In this document: positions 36,032-43,448 of the stretch, in pieces | Layout: the number at the start of each line of letters is the position of its first letter | Position numbering within the stretch: the first letter of the stretch is position 1 | Assembly: GCA_951812345.1 (NCBI GenBank) | Contig: OX638295.1 | Location: 1,126,759-1,190,758, forward strand | Length of the DNA: 64,000 nucleotides | Reading direction: 5' to 3' | Source of the DNA: Rhodothermales bacterium | Lineage (GTDB): Bacteria; Bacteroidota; Rhodothermia; Rhodothermales; VXPQ01 | Made by a program: the position numbers and the translations under genes | The notes under the pieces: generated by a model | Seen by the model: the letters and a program-made list of their open reading frames with translations, nothing else | What the model was told of the DNA's origin: nothing | The model's database searches: none

Positions 36032-36391
36032 ATGAAATACGATGTGCAAGAACAGGGTCGCGTAGCGGTTCTCGTGCTGGAGGGAAACATCCTGGGGGGA
36101 CCTGACGGCACAAAATTGCATGATCGACTGCATGAATTGAAAGACGCAGGCAAGCGTCATGTCGTGGTCGATCTGTCCAGGGTCCGGTTCATGAATTCGA
36201 GCGGGCTCGGCATGCTGATCAGCGCCATGACGACGATGCGCAACGCCGGGGGGGATTTTCGCCTGGCGGGTATGGGTGACGGTGTTCGATCGCTGCTCGT
36301 GATTACCCGGCTCGATACGGTATTCAAGCATTACGAATCCGTTGACGAAGCCGTACGCAGCTACGAAGAGGATCCGCCGGCGCCCGCATAG
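36032..36391 (+). CDS. STAS-domain anti-sigma factor antagonist
   Basis: A 119-aa single STAS domain of the SpoIIAA/RsbV type. The conserved phosphoacceptor region reads VDLSRVRFMNSSGLGMLISA, with Ser in the NSSG turn. Such proteins relieve anti-sigma kinases or act in partner-switching circuits; no anti-sigma factor kinase or sigma factor gene is adjacent. A GAGAGG-type ribosome-binding site precedes the ATG. It may also take part in lipid or envelope transport as stand-alone STAS proteins do. Confidence 0.85.
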   Translation: MKYDVQEQGRVAVLVLEGNILGGPDGTKLHDRLHELKDAGKRHVVVDLSRVRFMNSSGLGMLISAMTTMRNAGGDFRLAGMGDGVRSLLVITRLDTVFKHYESVDEAVRSYEEDPPAPA

Positions 36392-36517
36392 CCGGGGCAT
36401 TCCATTTCGGTCATCGGCGGCTGTATCTTTTAAGTTGTATCTGGTAAAATGTGCGATGCAAACCGTTTGTGTTGTCTGTGAAATCCGAAAAGTTGCTAAA
36501 AAGTTCGCAGAGTACTA

Positions 36518-36776
36518 AAGGATACTCTGATCAAAACCACTTTGCTCAGCACTTCACTTTCGCACGTAAGGGACGCCATGATTCCATCGTTGAAATCAGC
36601 AGAAAACACTGCGGGTTCCGGGCACTGCGGGCGTGAAGCGCCCTTCGGGAGACTGCGAGAAGCACGCTGGCCGTGTCATTCCTCATTATGTGGGGCCTGC
36701 CACATTGCTTCGTCATTCCTTGCCAGCCCGCTTCTCGCAAGCCTCTGAGCTTTGCGGACTTAATCAGAGTATCCTA
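36518..36776 (+). repeat. Dispersed intergenic repeat, near-full-length copy C
   Basis: AAGGATACTCTGATCAAAAC at the left and TTAATCAGAGTATCCTA at the right bound a 259-bp element with the same internal blocks as copies A and B. It fills most of the 417-bp gap between the STAS gene and purA, ending 32 bp before the purA ATG. Nothing else is evident in the gap. Confidence 0.88.
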
Positions 36777-36808
36777 AAGGATAGATATAAGATCAAGGCT
36801 TGACAATA

Positions 36809-38131
36809 ATGAGTGTTACAGTCGTCATAGGAACGCAATGGGGAGACGAGGGCAAGGGCAAAATCGTTGATCTCCTCAGCCCGAATGTGGACATCGTGGC
36901 GCGTTACCAGGGAGGGGCGAATGCAGGCCACACGATCTGCTGGGGGGACGAAACCTTTGTGCTCCATCTCGTTCCGAGCGGCATTTTCCACGAGCATGTG
37001 ACCTGTTTGATCGGGAACGGCGTCGTACTGGACCCCGTGGCGATCATGGAAGAAATCCGCATGATCCGCGATCTTGGATACGATGTGGACGGGCGGCTCC
37101 TTATTTCCCACGATGCGCATCTGATCATGCCGTATCACAAGCGTATCGAGGAAGCGCGCGAACGGATGCGTGACGCGGGCGCCATTGGCACCACGGGCCG
37201 CGGTATCGGGCCGGCCTATGTCGACAAGTTTGCCCGAACAGGTATCCGCGTGGTCGATTTGCTGGATCGGGATACGCTGCGCCGCAAACTCAAACGCGCG
37301 ATCGAGGAAAAGAACGCGGTGCTTCGCGGCGTGTACGATGCCGATGGCCTCGACGTGGAGCAGATCATCGAAGAATATGTGGAATTCGACAGCCTGATCG
37401 ATCCGTTCGTTACGGATACGTCGCAATACCTGGGGCAAGCCTTGCGGGCAGGCAAACGCGTTCTCGCCGAGGGCGCACAGGGTTCTTTGCTGGATGTGGA
37501 TTTCGGGACCTATCCGTTTGTGACCTCAAGTCATCCTACCGTTGGAGGATGTTGCACAGGACTGGGTGTGCCCCCCACGGCCGTGGATACGGTGATTGGT
37601 ATCGTGAAGGCGTACAGCACGCGCGTGGGCAACGGTCCGTTTCCCACGGAGTTGGACGATGCCGCCGGTGAGCGTTTGCGCGAGGTGGGAGACGAGTTCG
37701 GCGCAACGACCGGCAGGCCCCGGCGGTGCGGATGGCTGGACCTGGTGGCCCTGCAGTACACGTCCATGATCAACGGGCTGACGGAACTGGCTATTACCAA
37801 GCTTGATGTGTTGACGGGACTGGACACGATCAAGGTGTGTACGGCCTATCGGTACGACGGCAAGGAAACGACGCGTTTTCCGAGCGAAGTGCAGACACTC
37901 GAAAAGGTCGAACCCGTCTATGTCTCGTTCGAAGGCTGGTCGGAAGATATTACCGGCGCGAGGCGCATGGACGATTTGCCGGCGGCCGCCCGGCGCTATT
38001 TGCGCTTCTTGAGCGATTCGCTCGGCGTTCGCATTTCCATGATCTCGACAGGCCCCAAACGGGATCAGATCGTTTCGGAGTCCGTCGTTTTGGACACAGC
38101 AGATATCCGTCCTGTCGGGACAGGAGGATAA
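36809..38131 (+). CDS. purA: Adenylosuccinate synthetase
   Basis: A 440-aa GTP-dependent enzyme of AMP synthesis joining IMP and aspartate. The ATG at 36809 begins MSVTVVIGTQWGDEGKGKIVDLL, with the catalytic P-loop. QGGANAGHT (IMP/Mg site), TTGRGIGPAYVDK, AEGAQGSLLDVDFGTYPFVT and SSHPTVGG are all present, and the C-terminal STGPKRDQIV is the GTP-site motif. Complete length. A TTG three codons upstream is also in frame, but the ATG fits the family start. Confidence 0.95.
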   Translation: MSVTVVIGTQWGDEGKGKIVDLLSPNVDIVARYQGGANAGHTICWGDETFVLHLVPSGIFHEHVTCLIGNGVVLDPVAIMEEIRMIRDLGYDVDGRLLISHDAHLIMPYHKRIEEARERMRDAGAIGTTGRGIGPAYVDKFARTGIRVVDLLDRDTLRRKLKRAIEEKNAVLRGVYDADGLDVEQIIEEYVEFDSLIDPFVTDTSQYLGQALRAGKRVLAEGAQGSLLDVDFGTYPFVTSSHPTVGGCCTGLGVPPTAVDTVIGIVKAYSTRVGNGPFPTELDDAAGERLREVGDEFGATTGRPRRCGWLDLVALQYTSMINGLTELAITKLDVLTGLDTIKVCTAYRYDGKETTRFPSEVQTLEKVEPVYVSFEGWSEDITGARRMDDLPAAARRYLRFLSDSLGVRISMISTGPKRDQIVSESVVLDTADIRPVGTGG

Positions 38132-38173
38132 TCTTCCCCATACGGGGTAATCGACAGCGCAGGAGGCCTGACC

Positions 38174-39532
38174 ATGAAGGCGTATCGCCATTCCGTACGA
38201 CTCAAGCTCGGCCTGGTTGTACTGGCCGTGCTGATTTCCGTGGCTTCGCTTGCGTACACCAGCCGGACCGTAGACCGGCTGCGCGAGCGCGAGCAGTTTG
38301 TCATCCACCTATGGGCCGAAGCGCAGGAACGGCTTTCTACTACTCGGGAAAATCCGTATTTGCCGGTATTTGCCGAGATAGAGCATCGACTGGTCGATGC
38401 GGCTGCACCGGACGGTCCTGTTTCCCCTGAGGCGCTCGCAAGGTACCGCAGTGCGCTCGCATGGTCCCGGAGTATGCCTCCCGCGGAGGATGTAACGCTT
38501 GCCAGCGAGATCATATTGCAGGGGGGATTCGGCATCCCGGCGATCGTTATAGATTCGACGCAATCAAGACCTGTGATCTGGCAGCATGTGCCTGTTCCGG
38601 ATTCGCTCCAGGGGTTGTCGCCGGACAAGTTGTCTGCCGAGGTCCTGCAGAGCCTGAACGAACGCGCTCGCGCCATGGCGCAGGATTACGAACCGATCGC
38701 CATCGAATTCGGGGAGCCCCCGGAGTCGGTCAGACAATACCTCTTCTACGACGATTCGAGGCTGATTCGCGAACTCACGATCTTTCCGTTTCTGCAACTG
38801 TTGTTTGTGGGATTTTTCATCCTGATCGGGTATCTCGGGTTCTCGTATGTGCGCCGCAGCGAGCAAAGCAGCCTGTGGGTTGGCATGGCGAGAGAAGCCG
38901 CGCACCAGTTGGGGACGCCGATTTCCAGTTTAATGGGGTGGGCGGAGCTGCTCAGGGGGAACGATCTGTCCAGCGAGCAGAAGCATGGCGCGTTGCAGGA
39001 AATGGATCGCGATGTGGCGCGGCTCGAGCGGGTGACCGCTCGTTTTTCGGACATAGGTTCGATGCCCAGACTCGAGGTGGATGCGGTGGCGCCCGTTATC
39101 GAGGCCGCGGCGGATTATGTGCGCAAACGTATCCCCCAGGGGGACGGGTCTGTCGAGTTGAACGTGGAAATCTCCGGGGCACTGTATGCGCCGCTGAATG
39201 CCGAGTTGTTCGAATGGGTAATAGAAAATCTTCTCAAGAATGCGCTTGACGCCATGGAAATGACGGGCGGCGTCATCAATGTGCAGGCCTCCCGGCTGGA
39301 AGAAAGCATCCGGATAGATATACGCGATACCGGAAAGGGAATTGACCGGAAGAATCGGAAAAATATATTCCGCCCGGGCTATAGCACCAAGAAACGGGGC
39401 TGGGGGCTGGGGTTGAATCTGGCCAAACGCATTGTGGAGGAACACCATGGCGGGAGCCTTGCGCTCCTGCAGTCGCGGCCGGATCACGGAAGCACCTTTC
39501 GGATTACTGTGCCGGCTGCGAAAAAGCCCTGA
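38174..39532 (+). CDS. Orphan sensor histidine kinase
   Basis: A 452-aa membrane kinase with a strong AGGAGG ribosome-binding site. TM1 (about 11-30) and TM2 (about 203-225) flank a periplasmic sensor of about 170 residues. The dimerisation/phosphoacceptor H-box is REAAHQLGTPISSLMGWAELL, less one residue at either end, and the ATPase has an N-box ENLLKNALDAM, G1 DTGKGID and G2 GWGLGLNLAKRIV. No response regulator gene is adjacent, so its partner is elsewhere. The last 29 bases overlap the end of the convergent gene. Confidence 0.9.
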   Translation: MKAYRHSVRLKLGLVVLAVLISVASLAYTSRTVDRLREREQFVIHLWAEAQERLSTTRENPYLPVFAEIEHRLVDAAAPDGPVSPEALARYRSALAWSRSMPPAEDVTLASEIILQGGFGIPAIVIDSTQSRPVIWQHVPVPDSLQGLSPDKLSAEVLQSLNERARAMAQDYEPIAIEFGEPPESVRQYLFYDDSRLIRELTIFPFLQLLFVGFFILIGYLGFSYVRRSEQSSLWVGMAREAAHQLGTPISSLMGWAELLRGNDLSSEQKHGALQEMDRDVARLERVTARFSDIGSMPRLEVDAVAPVIEAAADYVRKRIPQGDGSVELNVEISGALYAPLNAELFEWVIENLLKNALDAMEMTGGVINVQASRLEESIRIDIRDTGKGIDRKNRKNIFRPGYSTKKRGWGLGLNLAKRIVEEHHGGSLALLQSRPDHGSTFRITVPAAKKP

Positions 39533-40100
39533 TGCGGTCTTCCAGTGCTTCAATGTCGCTCTCCGTGACGGCCATGAAGATGTCGTCGCGTTGCCGCCAG
39601 ATCAGGACATTCGCTTCGCCGGAATCGCGCAGGTCGAAGATATCTTCCGTTTCGATGCGTTCGAGTACATCGCTGGCCAGCCGGAATCGGTGTCCGTGGG
39701 TGTCAAGGAAGGCATACGAATAGGCGTAGAGCACAATATTGCCGGATTCGCTCAGGTTGCGATACAGCAAGACGGGAATCTGTGCCCCGTCGCCTGCATC
39801 GTGGATGGACACGCCCGTAAGTTCGGCGTCTTCTATAGTGGGTACGCCGATCCGCCGGTCCAATAATTCACGCACATAGCGTTCCGCCTCATCGGCGTTA
39901 GTAGTCTCGAACCTGACCTTGATGTGTTCGGCCTGCCTGGCCGATAAGGAGACCAGATTCGTTTCCTGAGGGCGTTTCGCCAGGTTCGATAGACCGTATC
40001 CGACCAAGCCGGACGCCAGGACGATCAATAGCGCGGGAACGGCTACGCGAAGCGCCTTTGACGTCTTGCCTGCAGGGTGGTTTTCAGTAGGAACAGACAT
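39504..40100 (-). CDS. Membrane-anchored protein of unknown function (198 aa)
   Basis: A short cytoplasmic N-terminus and one transmembrane helix (about 19-40, VAVPALLIVLASGLVGYGL) lead to a periplasmic domain that resembles the membrane-distal part of anti-sigma-like proteins. That domain includes KVRFETTNADEAERYVREL and DIFDLRDSGEANVLIWRQRD. No cytoplasmic zinc-binding anti-sigma domain is present, so that similarity is loose. The 3' end overlaps the histidine kinase gene by 29 bp on the opposite strand. It may be cotranscribed with the SAM hydrolase gene, whose stop lies 31 bp upstream of its start. Confidence 0.65.
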   Translation of the reverse strand: MSVPTENHPAGKTSKALRVAVPALLIVLASGLVGYGLSNLAKRPQETNLVSLSARQAEHIKVRFETTNADEAERYVRELLDRRIGVPTIEDAELTGVSIHDAGDGAQIPVLLYRNLSESGNIVLYAYSYAFLDTHGHRFRLASDVLERIETEDIFDLRDSGEANVLIWRQRDDIFMAVTESDIEALEDRIRAFSQPAQ

Positions 40101-40131
40101 GCCTGACTGTTTGCAAGGCGGCTGCCGAGGT

Positions 40132-40923
40132 TTATGAAAAAAGGATGTTTACCGGATTGCCCTTGCGGATACCAAGAAGTTCTGCGGCGTTTCCCGAATT
40201 GACCGCTACTTCGAGCAAATTGCTGCTGTTATACTGCAAAAGGGGTTCCCCGGTCTCCACGGAGGCGTACGTGTGCCGGATGCCTTCAAGAATGGTGTTT
40301 CCTGCAAAGCATTTGATGGGTCTGCCCGCTTGCCGCTCCTCGACCATCTCGCGGGAAATATTGGTGATGCAGTTGCCGAAGCGATCGATGTGCACCACCC
40401 ACCCCTGTACGCCCTGATCGTCCATAATCGGGAGGGCCCATTTCATGGGCGTGAGTTCCTCTATGGCGCTGCCGAGGCGCTCTATGGGTACACCGTTCGC
40501 AAGATGAGCCGCCACCGCTGCAAAGATATCGCGCCCGTGAAAGGTCCTGGAGGGGGTGGCGCTGCGCCAGAACTCGGGCCGGTCGAGGCACACACAAACA
40601 TCGGGCGCCGTCCCGTCGAGGATCAGCGGGAAAATGCCGTTGTCCGGTCCTGTGAAGAAGTGTTCGCCGCACCGAAGCGCTACGGGGCGCCGGTCTGTTC
40701 CGACGCCCGGATCCACCACGGCCAGATGTATGGCCCCGGCGGGAAAATACCATGCCGCATCGCGTAACACGAAAGAGCATTCCATGATGTCCTGCGGTGC
40801 GATCGCATGCGAGACGTCCACGATACGCGCATCGGGGCACAGGCTGAGGATGACGCCCTTCATAGCCCCGACATACGCATCCTGCGTTCCGAAATCTGTC
40901 GTAAGTGTTATAATTGCGGACAT
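40132..40923 (-). CDS. SAM hydroxide adenosyltransferase (DUF62 family)
   Basis: A 263-aa protein of the fluorinase/SAM hydrolase superfamily, which splits S-adenosylmethionine to adenosine and methionine using hydroxide. The ATG at 40923 begins MSAIITLTTDFGTQDAYVGA. VVDPGVGTDRRPVAL, GPDNGIF and FHGRDIFAAVAAHLA are family signatures, and the C-terminal domain has IDRFGNCITNIS. No transport or halogenation genes are nearby, so a housekeeping SAM-turnover role is assumed. Confidence 0.9.
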   Translation of the reverse strand: MSAIITLTTDFGTQDAYVGAMKGVILSLCPDARIVDVSHAIAPQDIMECSFVLRDAAWYFPAGAIHLAVVDPGVGTDRRPVALRCGEHFFTGPDNGIFPLILDGTAPDVCVCLDRPEFWRSATPSRTFHGRDIFAAVAAHLANGVPIERLGSAIEELTPMKWALPIMDDQGVQGWVVHIDRFGNCITNISREMVEERQAGRPIKCFAGNTILEGIRHTYASVETGEPLLQYNSSNLLEVAVNSGNAAELLGIRKGNPVNILFS

Positions 40924-40968
40924 GGCGACGACCTGTACAATGGTATGATGCAAAGTACGAAGAAACGA

Positions 40969-41009
40969 GGGATACTCTGAACTTCGCGGACTTAATCAGA
41001 GTATTCCAA
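40969..41009. repeat. Minimal copy of the dispersed repeat (both ends, body lost)
   Basis: GGGATACTCTGA is joined directly to ACTTCGCGGACTTAATCAGA and GTATTCC. The left end is therefore fused to the last 30 bp of the right end, and the roughly 200-bp body is missing. Confidence 0.75.
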
Positions 41010-41104
41010 GGTCCTCGCCACGCCGTGCTGGCCCATGGATGTCGATCCGGTGCGGAACGAGCGGCGTGAAGGGCGGTACGCCTTTTTTACGGATTGGAGG
41101 AGCT

Positions 41105-41506
41105 ATGTCAGGACGAGGAAAAGATGTAGGAAACAGAGGAGAGGATATTGCCGCGGCGTATCTGGAATCCATCGGATACCGGATTCTCCATCGCAATTAC
41201 CGGTTCGGGCGTCTGGAGATCGATCTGGTATGCTGTGAACCACCCGGCGATCGCCTCGACGCTTTTTCCGGGCAAGGCGAGATCGTGTTCGCCGAAGTGA
41301 AAACCCGTTCCGGTCTCGGGTTCGGACGTCCTGAGGAAGCCATATCGGAGACGAAGCAACGTCGTATTGCGCAGGCGGCGCAGGCCTGGCTCCGGGAGCG
41401 CAGCATGGAGCAGGCGTCTTGCCGATTCGATGTAATTGCGATCGTGCTGCAGAAAAACGCCGATCCGATCGTTACGCATTTCAAGCAGGCATTCTGGACT
41501 TCATAA
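41105..41506 (+). CDS. YraN/UPF0102-family endonuclease-like protein
   Basis: A 133-aa protein. The ATG at 41105 has a GGAGG ribosome-binding site at 41096-41100. The family motifs are GNRGEDIAAAYLESIGYRIL, NYRFGRLEIDLV and IVFAEVKTRSGLGFG, giving a restriction-endonuclease-like core (E-x-D...ExK). Its role is not settled; the genomic habit next to rnhB or recombination genes is not seen here. Length is typical. Confidence 0.88.
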   Translation: MSGRGKDVGNRGEDIAAAYLESIGYRILHRNYRFGRLEIDLVCCEPPGDRLDAFSGQGEIVFAEVKTRSGLGFGRPEEAISETKQRRIAQAAQAWLRERSMEQASCRFDVIAIVLQKNADPIVTHFKQAFWTS

Positions 41507-41650
41507 AGAAATGCGGTCTTCGGGGATGGTTTGTTTCCACGGGGCCTGCCGCCGCATACTCTTTAGTCCACAAGTTTTCTTTTTTCGGTATTTTCACGAG
41601 CGGTCTCCGCGTACAGGCGCGCCTTCTTCACCAACCCGGTTTTACGATCC

Positions 41651-42052
41651 ATGGCCAGAAAAATCAGCAAATCAGAAGCGGAGTGGAAAGCCGGTCTTTC
41701 CCCCGAACAGTACAAAATACTTCGCAAAAAGGGCACCGAACCGGCGTTCTCCGGCGCTTATTGCGATCATAAGGACCCGGGATCGTATGTCTGTGCGGCC
41801 TGCGGTCAGCCGCTTTTCGACGCCGACGCCAAGTACGACTCCGGCAGCGGATGGCCCAGTTTTTACAAGCCGGCGGACGAAGACGCCGTCGAAACGGAAG
41901 AAGACCGCAGTCTGGGCCGGGTGCGCACGGAGGTGTTGTGTTCCCGGTGCGATTCCCATCTCGGACATGTGTTCGAAGATGGCCCGAATCCGACCGGGTT
42001 ACGGTATTGCATCAATTCCGCGGCGCTCGATTTTGAAGAGGGTGCAGAGTGA
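41651..42052 (+). CDS. msrB: Peptide methionine-R-sulfoxide reductase
   Basis: A 133-aa enzyme that repairs methionine-R-sulfoxide in proteins. Zinc ligands are in CAACG and [12 protein letters not shown], and the SGWPSFYKP motif binds substrate. The catalytic Cys is in [12 protein letters not shown]. No signal peptide, so it is cytoplasmic. The stop overlaps the next gene's GTG start by three bases. Confidence 0.95.
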   Translation: MARKISKSEAEWKAGLSPEQYKILRKKGTEPAFSGAYCDHKDPGSYVCAACGQPLFDADAKYDSGSGWPSFYKPADEDAVETEEDRSLGRVRTEVLCSRCDSHLGHVFEDGPNPTGLRYCINSAALDFEEGAE

Positions 42053-43050
42053 GCAGCATGTCGAGAGTGCTTTTGCTGGATCGCCGGGATGGCGACGTTA
42101 AGGCATCGGTCTGCGAGGTGGACGAATCCCGTTTGCCGGAAGGAGACGTACTTTTGGACGTGTGGTATTCGGGGCTCAACTACAAGGATGCCCTGGCGAT
42201 TACCGGACAGGGCAAAATTATTCGCGGCGCCTGGCCGTTTGTGCCGGGGATCGATCTTGCCGGAAAAGTGCGCGCTTCCGATTCGGAGGCGTACAAGCCG
42301 GGAGATATGGTGATCGGTACCGGGTGGGGGCTGGGAGAGTCCCATTGGGGCGGGTATGCCGAGGTACAGCGTGTGGATGCGGCCAAACTACTCCCCCTCC
42401 CGGAGGGAATGTCCCTTGAAAAAGCCATGCTGGCCGGGACGGCGGGTCTTACGGCCATGCTTGCCGTGATGGAACTGGAAGCGCATGGCGTCGAAGCGGG
42501 GAAGGGCGAAGTGCTTGTGACCGGCGCATCGGGCGGGGTGGGGAGTTTTGCCACAGGGTTGTTGCATGAAGCGGGATACCGCGTGGCGGCATCGACAGGG
42601 AGTCTGGATGCGCAGGATTGGTTGGGTCGTCTCGGCGCAGACCGGATCGTCGAACGCGAAGCGCTTGCCGCAGGCGCCGTGCGCCCGCTGGATTCGGGGG
42701 AATGGGCCGGCGCCGTGGATGTGGTGGGCGGAAAAACGCTGGAAGCGGTCCTGTCCCGCCTGAAGCGTCACGGAACCGCGGTGGCGTGCGGACTGGCCGG
42801 GGGGCATGCCCTGCATACCACGGTGTTTCCGTTCATCCTGCGAGGCGCGCGTCTGATCGGGGTGGATACGAACACATGCCCTGTTCCCGCGCGGCGGGAA
42901 GCCTGGGCGCGGCTTGCCCGGTGGATGACCGACGATCTGGCGGAGCATCTCCTTGCGGATACGATCGGGTTGGACAATCTTCCATGGTATAGCGAACGGC
43001 TCTTGTCCGGCGCGATCCGCGGCAGGCTGCTGGTGGATGTAAGGAAGTAG
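42049..43050 (+). CDS. YhdH-type quinone/acrylyl-CoA oxidoreductase (MDR family)
   Basis: A 333-aa zinc-free medium-chain dehydrogenase/reductase. The GTG start overlaps the msrB stop, and an ATG three codons later is an alternative. [29 protein letters not shown] and [15 protein letters not shown] are present. The NADPH motif [20 protein letters not shown] and the terminal [12 protein letters not shown] match the YhdH/acrylyl-CoA reductase branch. Coupling with msrB suggests expression under oxidative or electrophile stress; that is inference. Confidence 0.9.
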   Translation: MSSMSRVLLLDRRDGDVKASVCEVDESRLPEGDVLLDVWYSGLNYKDALAITGQGKIIRGAWPFVPGIDLAGKVRASDSEAYKPGDMVIGTGWGLGESHWGGYAEVQRVDAAKLLPLPEGMSLEKAMLAGTAGLTAMLAVMELEAHGVEAGKGEVLVTGASGGVGSFATGLLHEAGYRVAASTGSLDAQDWLGRLGADRIVEREALAAGAVRPLDSGEWAGAVDVVGGKTLEAVLSRLKRHGTAVACGLAGGHALHTTVFPFILRGARLIGVDTNTCPVPARREAWARLARWMTDDLAEHLLADTIGLDNLPWYSERLLSGAIRGRLLVDVRK

Positions 43051-43095
43051 TCCGGTTTTTCCCGCTTTTCGTAACCCTTTACGTATCGTCGCATC

Positions 43096-43287
43096 ATGTC
43101 TGTGCGGGTGCTGCTCCTGGTATTGATTGTTCTTCTTGCCGCCAATCTCGGCATGGAGGTATGGTATCGTATGGACCCGCCGCAGGCCTCTCAATCGGAG
43201 GATACACTTGTCCCGGCTCCGTTCCTGTACGACCCGCAGTATTATGACGACAATGCCGGCTTCCTGCCCCCATTAAGGATACTCTGA
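43096..43287 (+). CDS. Small membrane-anchored protein, 63 aa
   Basis: Starts MSVRVLLLVLIVLLAANLGM, a clear N-terminal hydrophobic helix or signal anchor, followed by a Pro/Tyr/Asp-rich tail (APFLYDPQYYDDNAGF). The last four residues and the TGA stop come from an end of the dispersed repeat at 43275, so the native C-terminus may have been altered by insertion. It is 45 bp downstream of the reductase gene. No family recognised. Confidence 0.5.
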   Translation: MSVRVLLLVLIVLLAANLGMEVWYRMDPPQASQSEDTLVPAPFLYDPQYYDDNAGFLPPLRIL

Positions 43288-43362
43288 TTACGTCCGCAAA
43301 GATCAGAGGTTGAGCGGGGTGCGCCGGCAAGGAATGACGAAGCAATGCGGCAGGTCCCACAC
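43275..43362 (-). repeat. Truncated reverse-oriented copy of the dispersed repeat
   Basis: On the plus strand it begins AAGGATACTCTGATTACGTC and continues with the complement of the repeat's right third (GCCGGCAAGGAATGACGAAG), stopping within the conserved core at CAGGTCCCACA. The left part is absent. Confidence 0.8.
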
Positions 43363-43448
43363 CTGATATTAAAGGAGCGCTTCAAGCTCCTTGTATCATT
43401 ATCGGATTCGAATTCGATCCCGGAGAAAGCGAGCGAAATCTCCGGTTC

